From the NCBI RefSeq assembly GCF_045679555.1, contig NC_092122.1, positions 10,225,602-10,289,601 of the forward strand: a stretch of 64,000 nt of DNA, read 5' to 3'. The position numbers and the translations under genes were made by a program. Source of the stretch: Salvelinus alpinus. Its lineage: Eukaryota > Chordata > Actinopteri > Salmoniformes > Salmonidae. This document shows positions 23,717 to 35,935 of the stretch, piece after piece; the first letter of the stretch is position 1, and each line of letters opens with the position of its first letter. The notes beneath the pieces were generated by a model. That model saw only the letters and a program-made list of their open reading frames with translations, made no database searches and was not told the DNA's origin.

Positions 23717-25135
23717 AGATCAAGCAACACTTTCACTTCTATGAACGAACACAGTGAGGAAAGGTCGGGGGCAGGGAATTCTTCATTAAGGAGTTGATCC
23801 CCGAGCTCTATTAGCAACGGTTCTTCTCCCTAACTCTGTGATCATTCGGCAGTGTCAGTGTGTCTCACCCTCCAAGTGCGATATGCCCCCAGGTCGAGTG
23901 ATTCACCTTCTCCCTTAATTCACCTGCAATGCATAAACTCTTGGACATACAGGTTTGGTTAACTAGAAATTTTTTATTTTAAATACGTTTATTATCCAAT
24001 AGGCCCCATCCTTTCCTAGACCACAATGTACCCTCCTTCGTTTGATACCTGGCTCTGGCCAGGTATCAACCTTACCTACTCTCAATAATGACTTAGTACA
24101 TCATATTATAAGAACGTCCCTTTTATTCCCCGCATATCCAATTCTCCCTTGGGCGTACATTCATATCTATTCTTTTCCAATTCTCTGTCAAGTGACTTAT
24201 CTACTTTGAAATGTATCTGTGCTGCTTATATATGTTAACCCCTTTCTCTCCTATCTTATTTCACAGCCTACCTTGCTCATTTCCTGGTCCACCCTCCCCA
24301 CTCTGCTCTCAAACCTTCAAGGTCTCAACAGTGCGGGGTAGACCCATCTGTCTGCCTTTTTCTAATAATAGTCAATAACAACTATGTGTTCCTTTACAAT
24401 ATTAACTAAGTGTCTCACTGTTTTGACTTTATCTGCATGGATTTAAAAATAACAACAGGTCTTATAGTGTCAATCTCTAAAGTCCTAACATAACCTTAAT
24501 TAACCTATCTCTATCTTCTAATGGCCAATACAAATGCTTACCTTATGGTCAAGAGTTATAAACTCTATTATAATCAATTTACCTCAAAACTAGTATCCCC
24601 AATGACACAACTTCATTATTCTCACTACATTTTCCCCGTGAGTGATCAAGTCACCGGAAAAATGCAACGAAAACAGAAAATAGGTCAAAAGGTTACACCT
24701 ACATTCGTGTTCCATATCTAGACATACCAAAAGAACCCTTTATCTTCTCAAAGTCCCTTGCCTAAATAAAACTCAGAAAGTAAAACTCCTATTCCAATAT
24801 GAGTGTATTCTTTTAAGATATCTTATCTCTGGGAACACGGAAACCCTTAACCTTAATGTTTACTCCAAAAAACAAAATTATGTCACCAGCATTCAACCAG
24901 GCCCCCCGTCGACTGGGAGACCATTGGGTGCTGCAATACTGCCATCTTCTGTCCATTCTCTGCACAGCTCTCCACCCACTCTTATTCAACCTTCTCAATT
25001 TGAGCCATATTAGTTTCTTATTTTAACTATTGTTTTCTAAATTTTTAAAATATATATATATTTTTTTTTTAAATCTATTATTACCTAGTTAGACTAGAGT
25101 GTCCGTGACATACATCCATGGGGATCCGGTTATAG

Positions 25136-25918
25136 TTATTCTATTAACCATGTGAAAGTGCCCAGGGACACCCCAAATATCAGTAGGAATATCACAAATA
25201 AGGGGCCAGATATCCCTAGCCTTGCCCAGGGAGGGAGAAATATCCCTCTAACTGGGCGAGGTTCCTTTATCAGGGGAGGCGGAGTTTGATTCCGCATCAC
25301 CTGAGTCAGGAATGTCTTCATTTGGAATCGAATTTAAGCTGTTTAAATCAGCTCTGACTTCTGTCAGTGTTCTAGAAGGGATTGGGGCTGGAGTGCAATG
25401 TGTGAGGTGGTGCCAAGGTGCGCCTGATTTACCTTTGACCTGGACTGAGTGTGAAGTAACCTCCCTCACTTCGTACTGTCCAGTCCACCTGGGTTCTAGC
25501 CACTTTCTCTTGTGGACTTTAACCCCACCCAGTCACCAATTTTTTACCTTCAGTGATGGCGGATCTTCTGTCAGCTTCCCCATTTGGACCTTGTGAATCT
25601 GTGTGGAGAGAGCTGCAGAAAGTTCCGTCAATTATCAGACATTACAATTTGTTATACATCAAGGGCGGGCATATGACCTCCCTCCCTTGGTGGACCGAGC
25701 ATAATTCTTCCAACCATTATCTCATGAGGAGAGAGATGGGTGCCTGCACCTGGAGAGGCTCTCATGGCCAGCAACGCCAGGGGCAGGGCTTCAACCCAAA
25801 TCAACTTCAAACCTGCACATACATTTGATTGGCGCGTTCCACGAGACTTATGAGATTGTGGCCTGTACACTAACCCCATCATTAAACAACATCCATTAAT
25901 CAGTTGACATTTACACAT
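25136..25918 (-). mobile_element. Integrase part of pol of the retroviral fossil
   Basis: The minus strand shows integrase C-terminal features such as [20 protein letters not shown] followed by HEIMVGR, a pattern shared by gammaretrovirus-like integrases. Broken. Confidence 0.65.
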
Positions 25919-26405
25919 CCGACCCTATTGGTACATGGAGCGTTTGTCATTAAACAATACACATGAGTTCGGTTTGCAGCCACTTCCTTTCAGCGCTGAA
26001 CGTGAATTCTTTGCTCATCAGATATGCTGCAACCCCATGGTGGGTGTGGATTTCCAATGGATGGCACATTATCATGTGGGCTGTTTTTCCAATAGCTTTT
26101 GCCACTGCAGCCACATACCTGGAGCATGTGGTTTGCCCTTCTTCAATGTGGTCCAGTTTGGAGGAGTGATACCTCAACACTCTACTCTCCCCCTCTAGGT
26201 TCTGGAAAAGGATGGATGATGTAAATCCCTCCTTTTCAGAAACATCCAGATGGAACTTGTTTTTTTTTTAGTCAGGTGCTGTTAGGGCTACTGCCACTTA
26301 GAGATCTGTTTTCAAGAGTGCAAAAGCCTTTGATGCTTCAGTAGTCCAGGACAATGATGAGTGTAGGTTAGTGGTGAGCAGCTTCAGGGCCATGGGGCAT
26401 ATTCG

Positions 26406-27546
26406 TCAGCCATGCCCTGAAAAGGGGGAGGTGATTGCTGATTCGGGTCTGGATTGGGGTGATTGTATGCGGGTTGAAGGGCCGCACGTGGTTGATACAT
26501 CATTGGCCTGACTCCCCCTTGGTCTAGGGGCGTATCCTCGTCCCCTTTTGGCCAGAAACTGGCTTTGGGCCGGGGTTATTGGGTGCGGACACTGTCGCAC
26601 CATGTGCCCAGCTTGTTTACAATTATGACAGCTTCCATAAGATCCAGAGTACCTCTGGGGCTGTCCCCATGTGGGTGAATAGTTTGATTGTGGTAGTGGG
26701 TAGTAGGGTTGTAGTGGTGGTTCCGACGAAGGGTATGGCTGAAGCGGGTAGGCATACGGCAGTTGGAATGGCTGCTCCTGGGGTGGGTGTATAGTTGGTC
26801 CCTGCTGGGTGAAGATGGGTAGTTGTTGTTGCTGTATCATTCGGGAAACAGTTTTTTCAATAATTTGTGAGATTTCTTGTTGGTCTTCAGCCACCATCTG
26901 TTTCTTGGGTTTCTCTCCTTTCTGGGCCTCTTTCAATTGTTTTCAAAAGTTGTACCTGTAGGGACTGGATTTGTGGTTCAGCCCCTCCCTTATCCTTATT
27001 GTATTGGGTGATGTGGTGATGCACATGGGAGTTGAACTGAGCCTGGGGAATTGCCATTAACCCCACAGTGCCCCTGAGATGGATTGGGGCCGATGGGGCT
27101 GCTGTGGTGGTAGGTGGGGCGTCATTATTGTTGGGCCTGCCCTCTTTGGTGTCAGTTGGTGCTCCAGTGCCCACCCCCATCGTATCAGGTTTCCTGTAAG
27201 GGAGAGCTTTCCTAATTTCCTCAATCGCCCATAATCCTATTTTCATCTCAGCCTCTGCCTTTTCCCTTTGCTTTGTTCCTGCCTTTTTAAATAAGTGACT
27301 CTTATTCTTCTCAACTTCACATTCTATCCCTTGCTTCACTGCTTCCTCCAATTCTTTCTCCATAATGAGGAGTTGCCCTTTTGATGGGGCGACTCCACTA
27401 AGGAAACCTGCTTGCGTCCATCTCAGCCTCACTTCTTCCCAAATTCTTTTAACGGGTTTGTAGTGTAATCTCCCGCCTGCTCTGTCTTTCATTCTCTGAT
27501 CTAAATATTCGTTGAATTTGTGTTTGGGGACGATAGTCGTGGTCAT
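26406..27546 (-). mobile_element. gag region of the retroviral fossil
   Basis: Begins MTTTIVPKHKFNEYLDQRMK at 27546. A proline/glutamine/tyrosine-rich segment is followed by one CCHC zinc knuckle (CHNCKQAGHMVRQC), the nucleocapsid hallmark. Broken. Confidence 0.75.
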
Positions 27547-28993
27547 TTTGTCGTTAAGCTATGTCTGGGTCTATTATTATCTTTGTATACTTTAGCCCGT
27601 CACTGATCGAAACCAGCGATGTATTTTTTCTCTTATCCCCCCCCCCAGTCTCGTGTCCGACCCGCGTGGACAAAGAATTTTATTGCCGTGTATTCGATGA
27701 ATTATTTTCGTTTTCCAACAATATTTCAGCTATATCTTTTTGAAACAATATACGAATATATTCACGCGCTCCTGATATAATTGGAATGACAGTTTTAGGT
27801 ACTTATAATAAAAATATTATTGCTTTTCGCTTATTCAATTAATTAAATACTTTGGCAAAATACTTCAGAAGTTTCCTTTTGGAAAAATATACTAATGAAT
27901 TCAAGCGCTCCTGATATAATTGGAATGGAAATTATAAGATCTTTTATTCGAAAGATATTATTACTTTTAACTTTTTTCGATTAATTTGAACTTTTTTCCG
28001 ATTAATTAAATACTTTGCCAAAACATTTAAGACATTTCCTTTGGGGACAACATACTAGTATATTCTAGCGCTTCTAAAATAATTGTCAAATTAATTCTAA
28101 CCCTTAAGGATTTATCAACAGCACAAGAGAGAAAAACCAGGTCAACTCATCAACCGTAAATGGCTGCTTCACCGCGGCCCACAGATTCTGACTCGGCGGT
28201 CACTATGAACTGCAGCCTGAACTTAGCATATAGCTAATTAGTAGCATTCGGTCTCGTGGAACGTTCAATCCCCCACATTGCGACAACACAACTTACACAT
28301 ACAATATCACATTAGATTCCTCACGTAACACCTAGCTAAATATAGCTACTGCACGACTATTTGAATCGTATTATATTAATTATGGATTCTTCACGGTACC
28401 CCTATCTGATCGACTGTCAAATATGGCCCGACTGTGTGAATCGTTATATATTTTTTTAAATATTTTTTATGGGTCTTCACGGTAACACTTAGCTGATTTG
28501 CCAAATCTAACTACTGCCCGGCTATTTGGATCCCATCTTTTAATTATGGATTCTTCACGGTAACCCCTATCTGATCGACTGTCAAATATGGCCCGACTGT
28601 GTGAATCGTTATAAAGCTTATTCTTCACTGTACACCTACTCGATCAGCATACCGCGTAGTGCCAGACTATGTGAATAAGTCTTTGACCTATTAATACTTA
28701 GATATCTGTACACAATACCTTAAATTCTAAACAATTCCACATAAATTTAGCAACAATTCACACTCACCTCAGTACTTCTGATCATTGAATTTAGATATTG
28801 GCTATAATACAATATGCAGATTTTGATTAAACCGGCTCTGCTTACCTTAATATTTTCGAGCTCTTTGATCAGTTTCCTGGGTGAGTCGAATCGCCGACGT
28901 CTCCCTCGAGCGGGTCACCTCTCCTTCTTGAATCTTTCTCCCACTCGCCTCCTGTCTCATCAACTCTCTATGGACCGAATTGTAAGGCTGTTA

Positions 28994-29010
28994 ACCATCC
29001 TCTGCTACCA
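28994..29010 (-). other. Retroviral primer-binding site (initiator tRNA-Met)
   Basis: The plus strand reads ACCATCCTCTGCTACCA, identical to the 3' end of vertebrate initiator tRNA-Met including CCA. It lies 4 bp inside the 5' LTR. Confidence 0.85.
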
Positions 29011-29014
29011 AGTT

Positions 29015-29520
29015 TGTTGATAAAACGTTTACAGGAGACAGGAGAACAAGTAGAGACATAGGACGAGGTGGATAATTTTATAATAAGGCCGTTTAATCAC
29101 ATGTAAAGATATCTTAGTAAAATCTTGCAGCAAGGCTCTTTCTGTCTGATTCTTATTGAACCGTCCGGAAAAGAGGCTAGTTTCAACAGTTGTACAGTTT
29201 TATATAGACAACAAGCAAAGTAGGTTGATCTGCGAGTCTGGCCTTCCGATTGGTCGATCTGGGTCTTGGGTAGTCCTGAACAGGCCTGGTGTCCACGTTC
29301 CATTGGTTCCTGAGATAGTTCTTTGTCTTGAGCTCCAACCCTGAGTTGTGTGTGTCTGTGTGATTGTCATGGGGGAGGGGAGTTGTGGGTGTCGTGTATA
29401 TGTCTAATGAGTCCAGCATATGTCCAAGAGAAAGAGGGGGTGTGGGCATATTGTGTCAACTATAGCTAATGTTGAGAAGTTGTTAAAACAAGTTACCAAT
29501 ATCTAATACAATTTCTTACA
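29015..29520 (-). repeat. Retroviral 5' LTR
   Basis: 506 bp, apparently identical to the LTR at 20738-21243. It is followed by target duplication ACAG and then by sequence that continues the empty site of the right copy (ACAGTTATATTGG). Confidence 0.95.
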
Positions 29521-30688
29521 ACAGTTATATTGGTCTGACAGGATGATTAAATAATGTTGCTAGTAGGTGAATTAGAATTCTGAGCAGTCTGCCTGATCTG
29601 CCATCATGCTAGGTTTACACACGCCATTGGGACCGGCTACTAGCCTATTAAACTTGGCTGTGGCCAGGGTCATGGACGCTCTGTAGCCACGGTGATTTGA
29701 GCGACCTGATTGGGCAGCACAGTAGATGCACTCGATTTAGTCACAGATTTGCCGACGTTGTGCCGAAAATCTCCCCCCTGCCAGAATCCCCCCTTCTAAT
29801 CTCCTTAATTTTGTGGCTAGAGTCAAATACTTTCTGTGATACACATCAGAGTCAAATACTTTCTATAGAACAAACTTCACATCAGGATAGGAAACCGAAA
29901 TGAATAATTAATGTATGTTAATGTATTATTATCCTTACACTTTCAGATATGGAAGAGATGACGAATTGTGGCAGATTTATTTATAGACTAAAACAAAATC
30001 AGTAGCGGATTTAGGTACGGGCGACATGGGCAGCCGCCCAGGGAGGTACGGGGCGCCATACAAGCTAGAACCGCCACATACACTTAAAACAAATAGCCAA
30101 ACAGAAAACTACTAAAATCAGTGAAATGTAGGCTAAACTGACAACGGAGTGAAGGGCAGAAATCTCAACTAGCAAGCAAGTCGCAGAAATGAAGAACGCG
30201 AAGAGGGGGATTCAGGCAGGGGGGAGATTTTCGGCACAACACCGGTCCGCCGGAGTTTGTCTCACGGGAAGATTTACCCAGTGCGCAGGACTTTTGAATC
30301 AAGTGCACCTACCGGCAACAGCTCAACACAATTTAAAAAAGGAGCGCAAGCCTTTGTCGTTCGTTGGCTTTTCTACAGAAATATTTGGTGATCGACCTAT
30401 GGTCTAATACCTTGATTCTATCTGAAATACACAGCGAAATTATTGAACAAATTATCGAGTTTACCTCCCAGAGTAGAAAAATGTGTTGTGGTATTGCATT
30501 CTGTTCATGTATTATGATAATCTTGGGCAAATGAATACATTTTCAATACATTTAGTTAATTCCCTACTAAGGTCAATAAATGATTGAATATTGTTGAATT
30601 GTTTTAAATGGTTGGATTCCGTGAGGGACCTAATTATCATATTTGGAGCAGAATGCTTCTCTCCACACCTAACGTCCCTGCAGTGATG

Positions 30689-30832
30689 TGGCTCAGTTGG
30701 TAGAGCATGGCGCTTGCAACGCCAGGGTTGTGGGTTCATTCCCCACGGGGGGACCAGGATGAATATGTATGAACTTTCCAAATTGTAAGTCGCTCTGGAT
30801 AAGAGCGTCAGCTAAATGACTTAAATGTAAAT
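30689..30832 (+). mobile_element. tRNA-derived SINE, left copy only
   Basis: The tRNA-like head has 'tggctcagttggtagagcat' (A box) and 'ggttgtgggttcattcccc' (B box), followed by the body 'gtaagtcgctctggataaga' and an 'aaatgtaaatg' tail. It is flanked by GTGATG (30683-30688 and 30833-30838). The right copy has a single uninterrupted site near 39940. Confidence 0.9.
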
Positions 30833-30841
30833 GTGATGGTT

Positions 30842-30941
30842 NNNNNNNNNNNNNNNNNNNNNNNNNNNNNNNNNNNNNNNNNNNNNNNNNNNNNNNNNNN
30901 NNNNNNNNNNNNNNNNNNNNNNNNNNNNNNNNNNNNNNNNN
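30842..30941. other. Assembly gap, 100 N
   Basis: Exactly 100 N, the usual placeholder for a gap of unknown length. It falls inside the left duplicate, where about 18 kb of the right copy (39951-57937) has no left counterpart. Confidence 0.99.
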
Positions 30942-31438
30942 TTAGGACATTGTAATGGGGAAATGTAAGATGAATAAAGTTAATATCCAGTTAAGAGTAA
31001 TTAACAATACTAAGCATATTTATGTTCTCTTTCTGTAATACACATGATTTCCAGTGTTTTATTTGGGAAACTTTCTGGTTGATGGTCACTAGACTTGATA
31101 CTGAATGTTATGGATTGTTCATATCTGAGAGTGATTGACACCAGACTGGAGGTATGAGGAGGCTGATTGTTATTGTATTCTGGGACACTGATTCTGTAGC
31201 AGCTGATGTTGTGACTTCCTACAAGCCTCTCGGCGGGTGTTTACAGAACATTGGTGCTGTGAGATTAGAATATAAGAGCCTGCTTCTCTGCTGGAGGTGT
31301 CTCCCTGTTGCAACTGTATTAAACCACATTGATTTACTTTATCTGTAACTTCTTTAATTCCCCATTACATATTGTACATTAATACATTTCAATCTCATTA
31401 ACTTCCCTGTTCTTACAGGGTGAGAGACAAGCTCTTAC

Positions 31439-32091
31439 CCAGCCTATCTGTGCATCTACCTTCTCCTTCCCAGAGTTCTGTTGGGGCTCCGCCTCTGGTT
31501 CAGTACCACATGCTGTGGTGGCTAGTGCTGGGGAAACCACCTCTGGCAGTAGTGAGGTCTGTGTGGAGCTCTCCGTGTTAGTTTCTTTCTCCTCCAGCTC
31601 TGTGATTCTGAAAGACATAGGAACATAAGTCTTCGGTTCCACCCAAACATAAGGCCAGGCAGAAATGCGGCCTACCTGGATTTGGTAGCCTGGAGCTCGA
31701 TTTGTAGCCATTCCACCCTCTGGGTCTCCTTCCTCAGGGACTGGAGCAGCTGGCTGACAGTCAGCTCCTCAGACTCCTGCCTGGATACACTCATGTCATA
31801 CCTGGGGTCCCTTTCATTATGATACAGGTCCTTTCCAGTATCCTCTCTCTACACACACCACACACACAGTAGTGCTAAAGTCAGGACACACACCCTTATA
31901 ATATGGATGGATGGAGTGAGTGAGTTACTCACAGCAATCCTGATCTCTATGAAGGAGTCGTCCTCTGACCCCTGACCTGTCTTGAGCTGGAGTTCAGAGT
32001 TCATGGCCACCAGGTCACTCTTCTCTGCCTGCAGACGCACCAGCTGGGCACGCAGCGCCTCCAGTTCTGCATTCTGATTGGCTGTCTCGGC
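31439..32091 (-). pseudogene. optn: optn partial copy, exons 3-5 only
   Basis: Exon copies lie at 32091-31933 (with the LC3-interacting motif SFIEI), 31848-31676 ([20 protein letters not shown]) and 31607-31439. They align base for base, apart from rare changes, with optn exons at 59087-58929, 58844-58672 and 58603-58435. The frames and splice sites are still intact; one residue differs (EALRAQ here, EALRTQ in the full gene). Exons 1-2 lie beyond the duplication joint and exons 6-12 are not present before the gap, so no full product is possible from what is seen. Confidence 0.9.
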
Positions 32092-32172
32092 CTGGAGGTG
32101 ACACAGCACAGATAAGACAAAAGTCTGCCCAGCATTATACCCATACACACACTGTATATATATATATACATA

Positions 32173-33678
32173 CAGTGGTTAGAACAAATATTTGATACAC
32201 TGACGATTTTGCAGAATCTATAATTTAAGTAATTAATGTGCATTTTATTGCATGACATAAGTATTTGATACATCAGAAAAGCATAACTTAATATTTGGTA
32301 CAGAAAACTTTGTTTGCAATTACAGAGATCATACGTTTCCTGTAGTTCTTGACCAGGTTTGCACACACTGCAGCAGGGATTTTGGCCCACTCCTCCATAC
32401 AGACCTTCTCCAGATCCTTCAGGTTTCGGGGCTGTCGCTTGGCAATACGGACTTTCAGCTCCCTCCAAAGATTTTCTATTGGGTTCAGGTCTGGAGACTG
32501 GCTAGGCCACTCCAGGACCTTGAGATGCTTCTTACGGAGCCACTCCTTAGTTGCCCTGGCTGTGTGTTTTGGGTCGTTGTCATGCTGGAAGACCCAGCCA
32601 CGACCCATCTTCAATGCTCTTACTGAGGGAAGGAGATTGTTGGCCAAGATCTCGCAATACATGGCCCCATCCATCCTCCCCTCAATACGGTGCAGTCGTC
32701 CTGTCCCCTTTGCAGAAAAGCATCCCCAAAGAATGATGTTTCCACCTCCATGCTTCACGGTTGGGATGGTGTTTTTTGGGGTTGTACTCATCCTTCTTCT
32801 TCCTCCAAACACGGCGAGTGGAGTTTAGACCAAAACGCTCTATTTCTGTCTCATCAGACCACATGACCTTCTCCCATTCCTCCTCTGGATCATCCAGATG
32901 GTCATTGGCAAACTTCAGATGGGCCTGGACATGCGCTGGCTTGAGCAGGGGGACCTTGCGTGCGCTGCAGGATTTTAATCCATGACGGCGTAGTGTGTTA
33001 CAAATGGTTTTCTTTGAGACTGTGGTCCCAGCTTTCTTCAGGTCATTGACCAGGTCCTGCCGTGTAGTTCTGGGCTGATCCCTCACCTTCCTCATGATCA
33101 TTGATGCCCCACGAGGTGAGATCTTGCATGGAGCCCCAGACTGAGGGTGATTGACCGTCATCTTGAACTTCTTCCATTTTCTAATAATTGCACCAACAGT
33201 TGTTGCCTTCTCACCAAGCTGCTTGCCTATTGTCCTGTAGCCCATCCCAGCCTTGTGCAGGTCTACAATTTAACCCTGATGTCCTTACACAGCTCTCTGG
33301 TCTTGGCCATTGTGGAGAGGTTGGAGTCTGTTTGATTGAGTGTGTGGACAGGTGTCTTTTATACAGGTAACGAGTTCAAACAGGTGCAGTTAATACAGGT
33401 AATGAGTGGAGAACAGGAGGGCTTCTTAAAGAAAACCTAACAGGTCTGTGAGAGCCGGAATTCTTACTGGTTGGTAGGTGATCAAATACTTATGTCATGC
33501 AATAAAATGCAAATTAATTACTTAAAAATCATACAATGTGATTTTCTGGATTTTTGTTTTAGATTCCGTCTCTCACAGTTGAAGTGTACCTATGATAACA
33601 ATTACAGACCTCTACATGCTTTGTAAGTAGGAAAACCTGCAAAATCGGCAGTGTATCAAATACTTGTTCTCCCCACTG
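32173..33678 (-). mobile_element. Tc1/mariner element, left-duplicate copy
   Basis: Ends CAGTGGTTAGAACAAATATT and its inverted counterpart near AATACTTGTTCTCCCCACTG, with TA on both sides. Minus-strand transposase pieces include [51 protein letters not shown] and [20 protein letters not shown], ending NKVFCTKY. The frame is broken near the start (after KDIRVKL) and again around 32690-32810. The orthologous copy is at 59169-60609. Confidence 0.93.
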
Positions 33679-33684
33679 TATATA

Positions 33685-34385
33685 CACTGCTCAAAAAATA
33701 AAAGGGAACACTTAAACAACACAATGTAACTCCAAGTCAATCACACTTCTGTGAAATCAAACTGTCCACTTAGGAAGCAACACTGATTGACAATAAATTT
33801 CACATGCTGTTGTGCAAATGGAATAGACAAAAGGTGGAAATTATAGGCAATTAGCAAGACACCCCCAATAAAGGAGTGGTTCTGCAGGTGGTGACCACAG
33901 ACCACTTCTCAGTTCCTATGCTTCCTGGCTGATGTTTTGGTCACTTTTGAATGCTGGCGGTGCTTTCACTCTAGTGGTAGCATGAGACGGAGTCTACAAC
34001 CCACACAAGTGGCTCAGGTAGTGCAGCTCATCCAGGATGGCACATAAATGTGAGCTGTGGCAAGAAGGTTTGCTGTGTCTGTCAGCGTAGTGTCCAGAGC
34101 ATGGAGGCGCTACCAGGAGACAGGCCAGAACATCAGAAGACGTGGAGGAGGCCGTAGGAGGGCAACAACCCAGCAGCAGGACCGCTACCTCCGCCTTTGT
34201 GCAAGGAGGAGCAGGAGGAGCACTGCCAGAGCCCTGCAAAATGACCTCCAGCAGGCCACAAATGTGCATGTGTCTGCTCAAACGGTCAGAAACAGACTCC
34301 ATGAGGGTGGTATGAGGGCCCGACGTCCACAGGTGGGGGTTGTGCTTACAGCCCAACACCGTGCAGGACGTTTGGCAAATTCGCC
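33685..34385 (+). mobile_element. Truncated Tc1-like element at the duplication joint
   Basis: Starts CACTGCTCAAAAAATAAAAG right after a TA, 6 bp from the end of the preceding Tc1. The plus strand encodes the transposase N-terminus: [55 protein letters not shown]. It stops abruptly at about 34385, where mcm10 3' flank begins. No right end is present. Confidence 0.88.
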
Positions 34386-35318
34386 CCTTGTTCAGACGTA
34401 CTTGATCTTCTCTTTATCCAGCTCCTGTTACTATTTTGGGTGTCTCTAAAACTCCCTCAGACTGTAAGGACGCAATATAGCACAGGAGACAATTTCTTCC
34501 AGCGAGCCCAAGTCAGAAAAAGGGGGAGATGGTTGGTAAATTACTCAGCACGATTTAATCAGCACATTCCCATCAAAGCCAGCAGGAGGGCTCAACAAAC
34601 AACTCATTCGGAAATACAATTGAATCCATTCAAAACACAGCAATTTAAAATCCATAATCAACTTCAAATTATATCCACAGTAAAAAAACAAACATTAAAA
34701 GGACATTTAAAAAGCACTCTACAACACGCAGATAAATATAACACAAGAAAGTCCAATAGCACCAGCAGCAGTCGCTTCATATGATGAAGACAATGATGAA
34801 GGTGATTGTAAGTGACTGAGGACTACAGCAGGCCGTTGACGAACTTGGGCTGCTCGTCACCTCGAGCATCTCCCCAGCTATCTTAGGCCCTGACTTCTCC
34901 TGTGGACAGGAACAGGAAGTAGTAGTCAAACCCAGGACCAATCAGATGGGAGAAGGAAGTGCTTTCGGTCCATCTGAACTCCAAACCTACTAAAACGCGA
35001 CACTTGCCTTCAACATGTCGTCTCTTTCCCATTTCAACAGGCCACAGTTACTGCAATAGAGAACGCAGCATTATCATATCTGATGAACACAGTAGCACGT
35101 GACCTGCATTGTGTTTGAGAGTGAGCGCCTCGACTGTAGCGTGTGTGTGTACATGTCTCACCTGCAGTGTTTGTGTGGCAGGCGGTCCAGTGCGATGGCT
35201 CTCTGTCCACAGGGGCACTTGAAGAAGCGTTTGGTGGCGTCGTGCCACTGCAGCTCATGCTTCTGCTCCACATAGCGATCAGCGGGCTTGAAGTAAGTGT
35301 ACTTACACTGGAGACAAG

Positions 35319-35322
35319 ACAG
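35319..35322. other. Empty retroviral insertion site
   Basis: The right copy reads GACAAGACAGTTATATTGG with a single ACAG. In the left copy this ACAG is duplicated around the retroviral fossil. Confidence 0.92.
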
Positions 35323-35489
35323 TTATATTGGTCTGACAGGATGATTAAATAATGTTGATAGTAGGTGAATTAGAATTCTGAGCAGTCTGCCTGATCTGCT
35401 ATCATGCCATTGGGACCGTTAATCGTACCGGTCTAGATTGCTAGTTGTTCTGAGGTGCTAGGAGATGGGGCTTTCATCTGGCTTTTCAT

Positions 35490-35935
35490 TTAAACCCCCT
35501 TTTCTCCCCAATTTCGTGGTATTCAGTTGGTAGTTACAGTCTTGTCTCGTCGCTGCAACTCCCGTACGGACTCGGGAGAGGCGAAGGTCGAGAGCTGTGC
35601 GTCCTCCGAAACACAACCCAGCCAAGCCGCACTGCTTCTTGACACAATGCCCACTTAACCCGGAAGCCAGCCGCACCAATGTCTCGGAGTAAACACCGTA
35701 CACCTGGCGACCGCGTCAGCGTGCACTGCGCCCTGCCCGCCACAGTCGCGATGGGTCAAGAACATCCCTGCCGGCCAAACCCTCTACTAACCCGGACGAC
35801 GCTGGGCCAATTGTGCGCCGCCGCATGGGTCTCCCGGTCGCGGCCGGCTGCGACAGAACCTGGACTCGAACCCAGAATCTCTAGTGGCACAGCTAGCACT
35901 GCGATGCCTTAGACCACTGCGCCACCCAGGAGGCC
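35490..35935 (-). mobile_element. tRNA-derived SINE, about 446 bp
   Basis: The tRNA-like head is on the minus strand near 35880-35935 (gcgcagtggtctaaggcatc). The body runs to 'cccaatttcgtggtattcag' at the low-coordinate end. It is flanked by a perfect 17-bp duplication TTCATCTGGCTTTTCAT (35473-35489 and 35936-35952). It lies in the mcm10 intron upstream of the zinc-ribbon exon. Confidence 0.92.

Larger units (their letters stand above)
20738..29520 (-). mobile_element. Endogenous retrovirus, class I gamma/epsilon-like, fossil
   Basis: An 8.8-kb LTR element on the minus strand, with 506-bp LTRs at both ends, a 4-bp target duplication ACAG (20734-20737, 29521-29524), a primer-binding site matching initiator tRNA-Met, and recognisable gag, integrase and env parts. 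By reading, I found no difference between the two LTRs, so the insertion is very young. It lies in the same orientation as mcm10, in the intron upstream of the zinc-ribbon exon of the left copy. The matching site in the right copy is empty. The coding region is broken, with several breaks, and looks incomplete in pol; it is treated as a fossil. Confidence 0.93.
19828..33684. repeat. Left copy of the mcm10-optn tandem duplication
   Basis: 19828-20737 matches 34386-35322. 29521-29635 matches 35319-35418. 29636-30841 matches 38908 to about 39951. 30942-33684 matches 57938 to about 60615 at a constant offset of 26996 over most of its length. Order and orientation agree with the right copy. Differences are scattered substitutions, indels, one retroviral insertion, one SINE insertion and a 3.5-kb absence. 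A 100-N gap interrupts it. Confidence 0.85.

Noticed and set aside
28814-29020. Short plus-strand open frame near the retroviral 5' LTR
   Set aside because: It lies antisense in the leader region of the retroviral fossil and has no recognisable domain.
30689-30760. Possible tRNA gene
   Set aside because: The A and B boxes are followed by a SINE body and tail with flanking duplication, so it is a tRNA-derived SINE.
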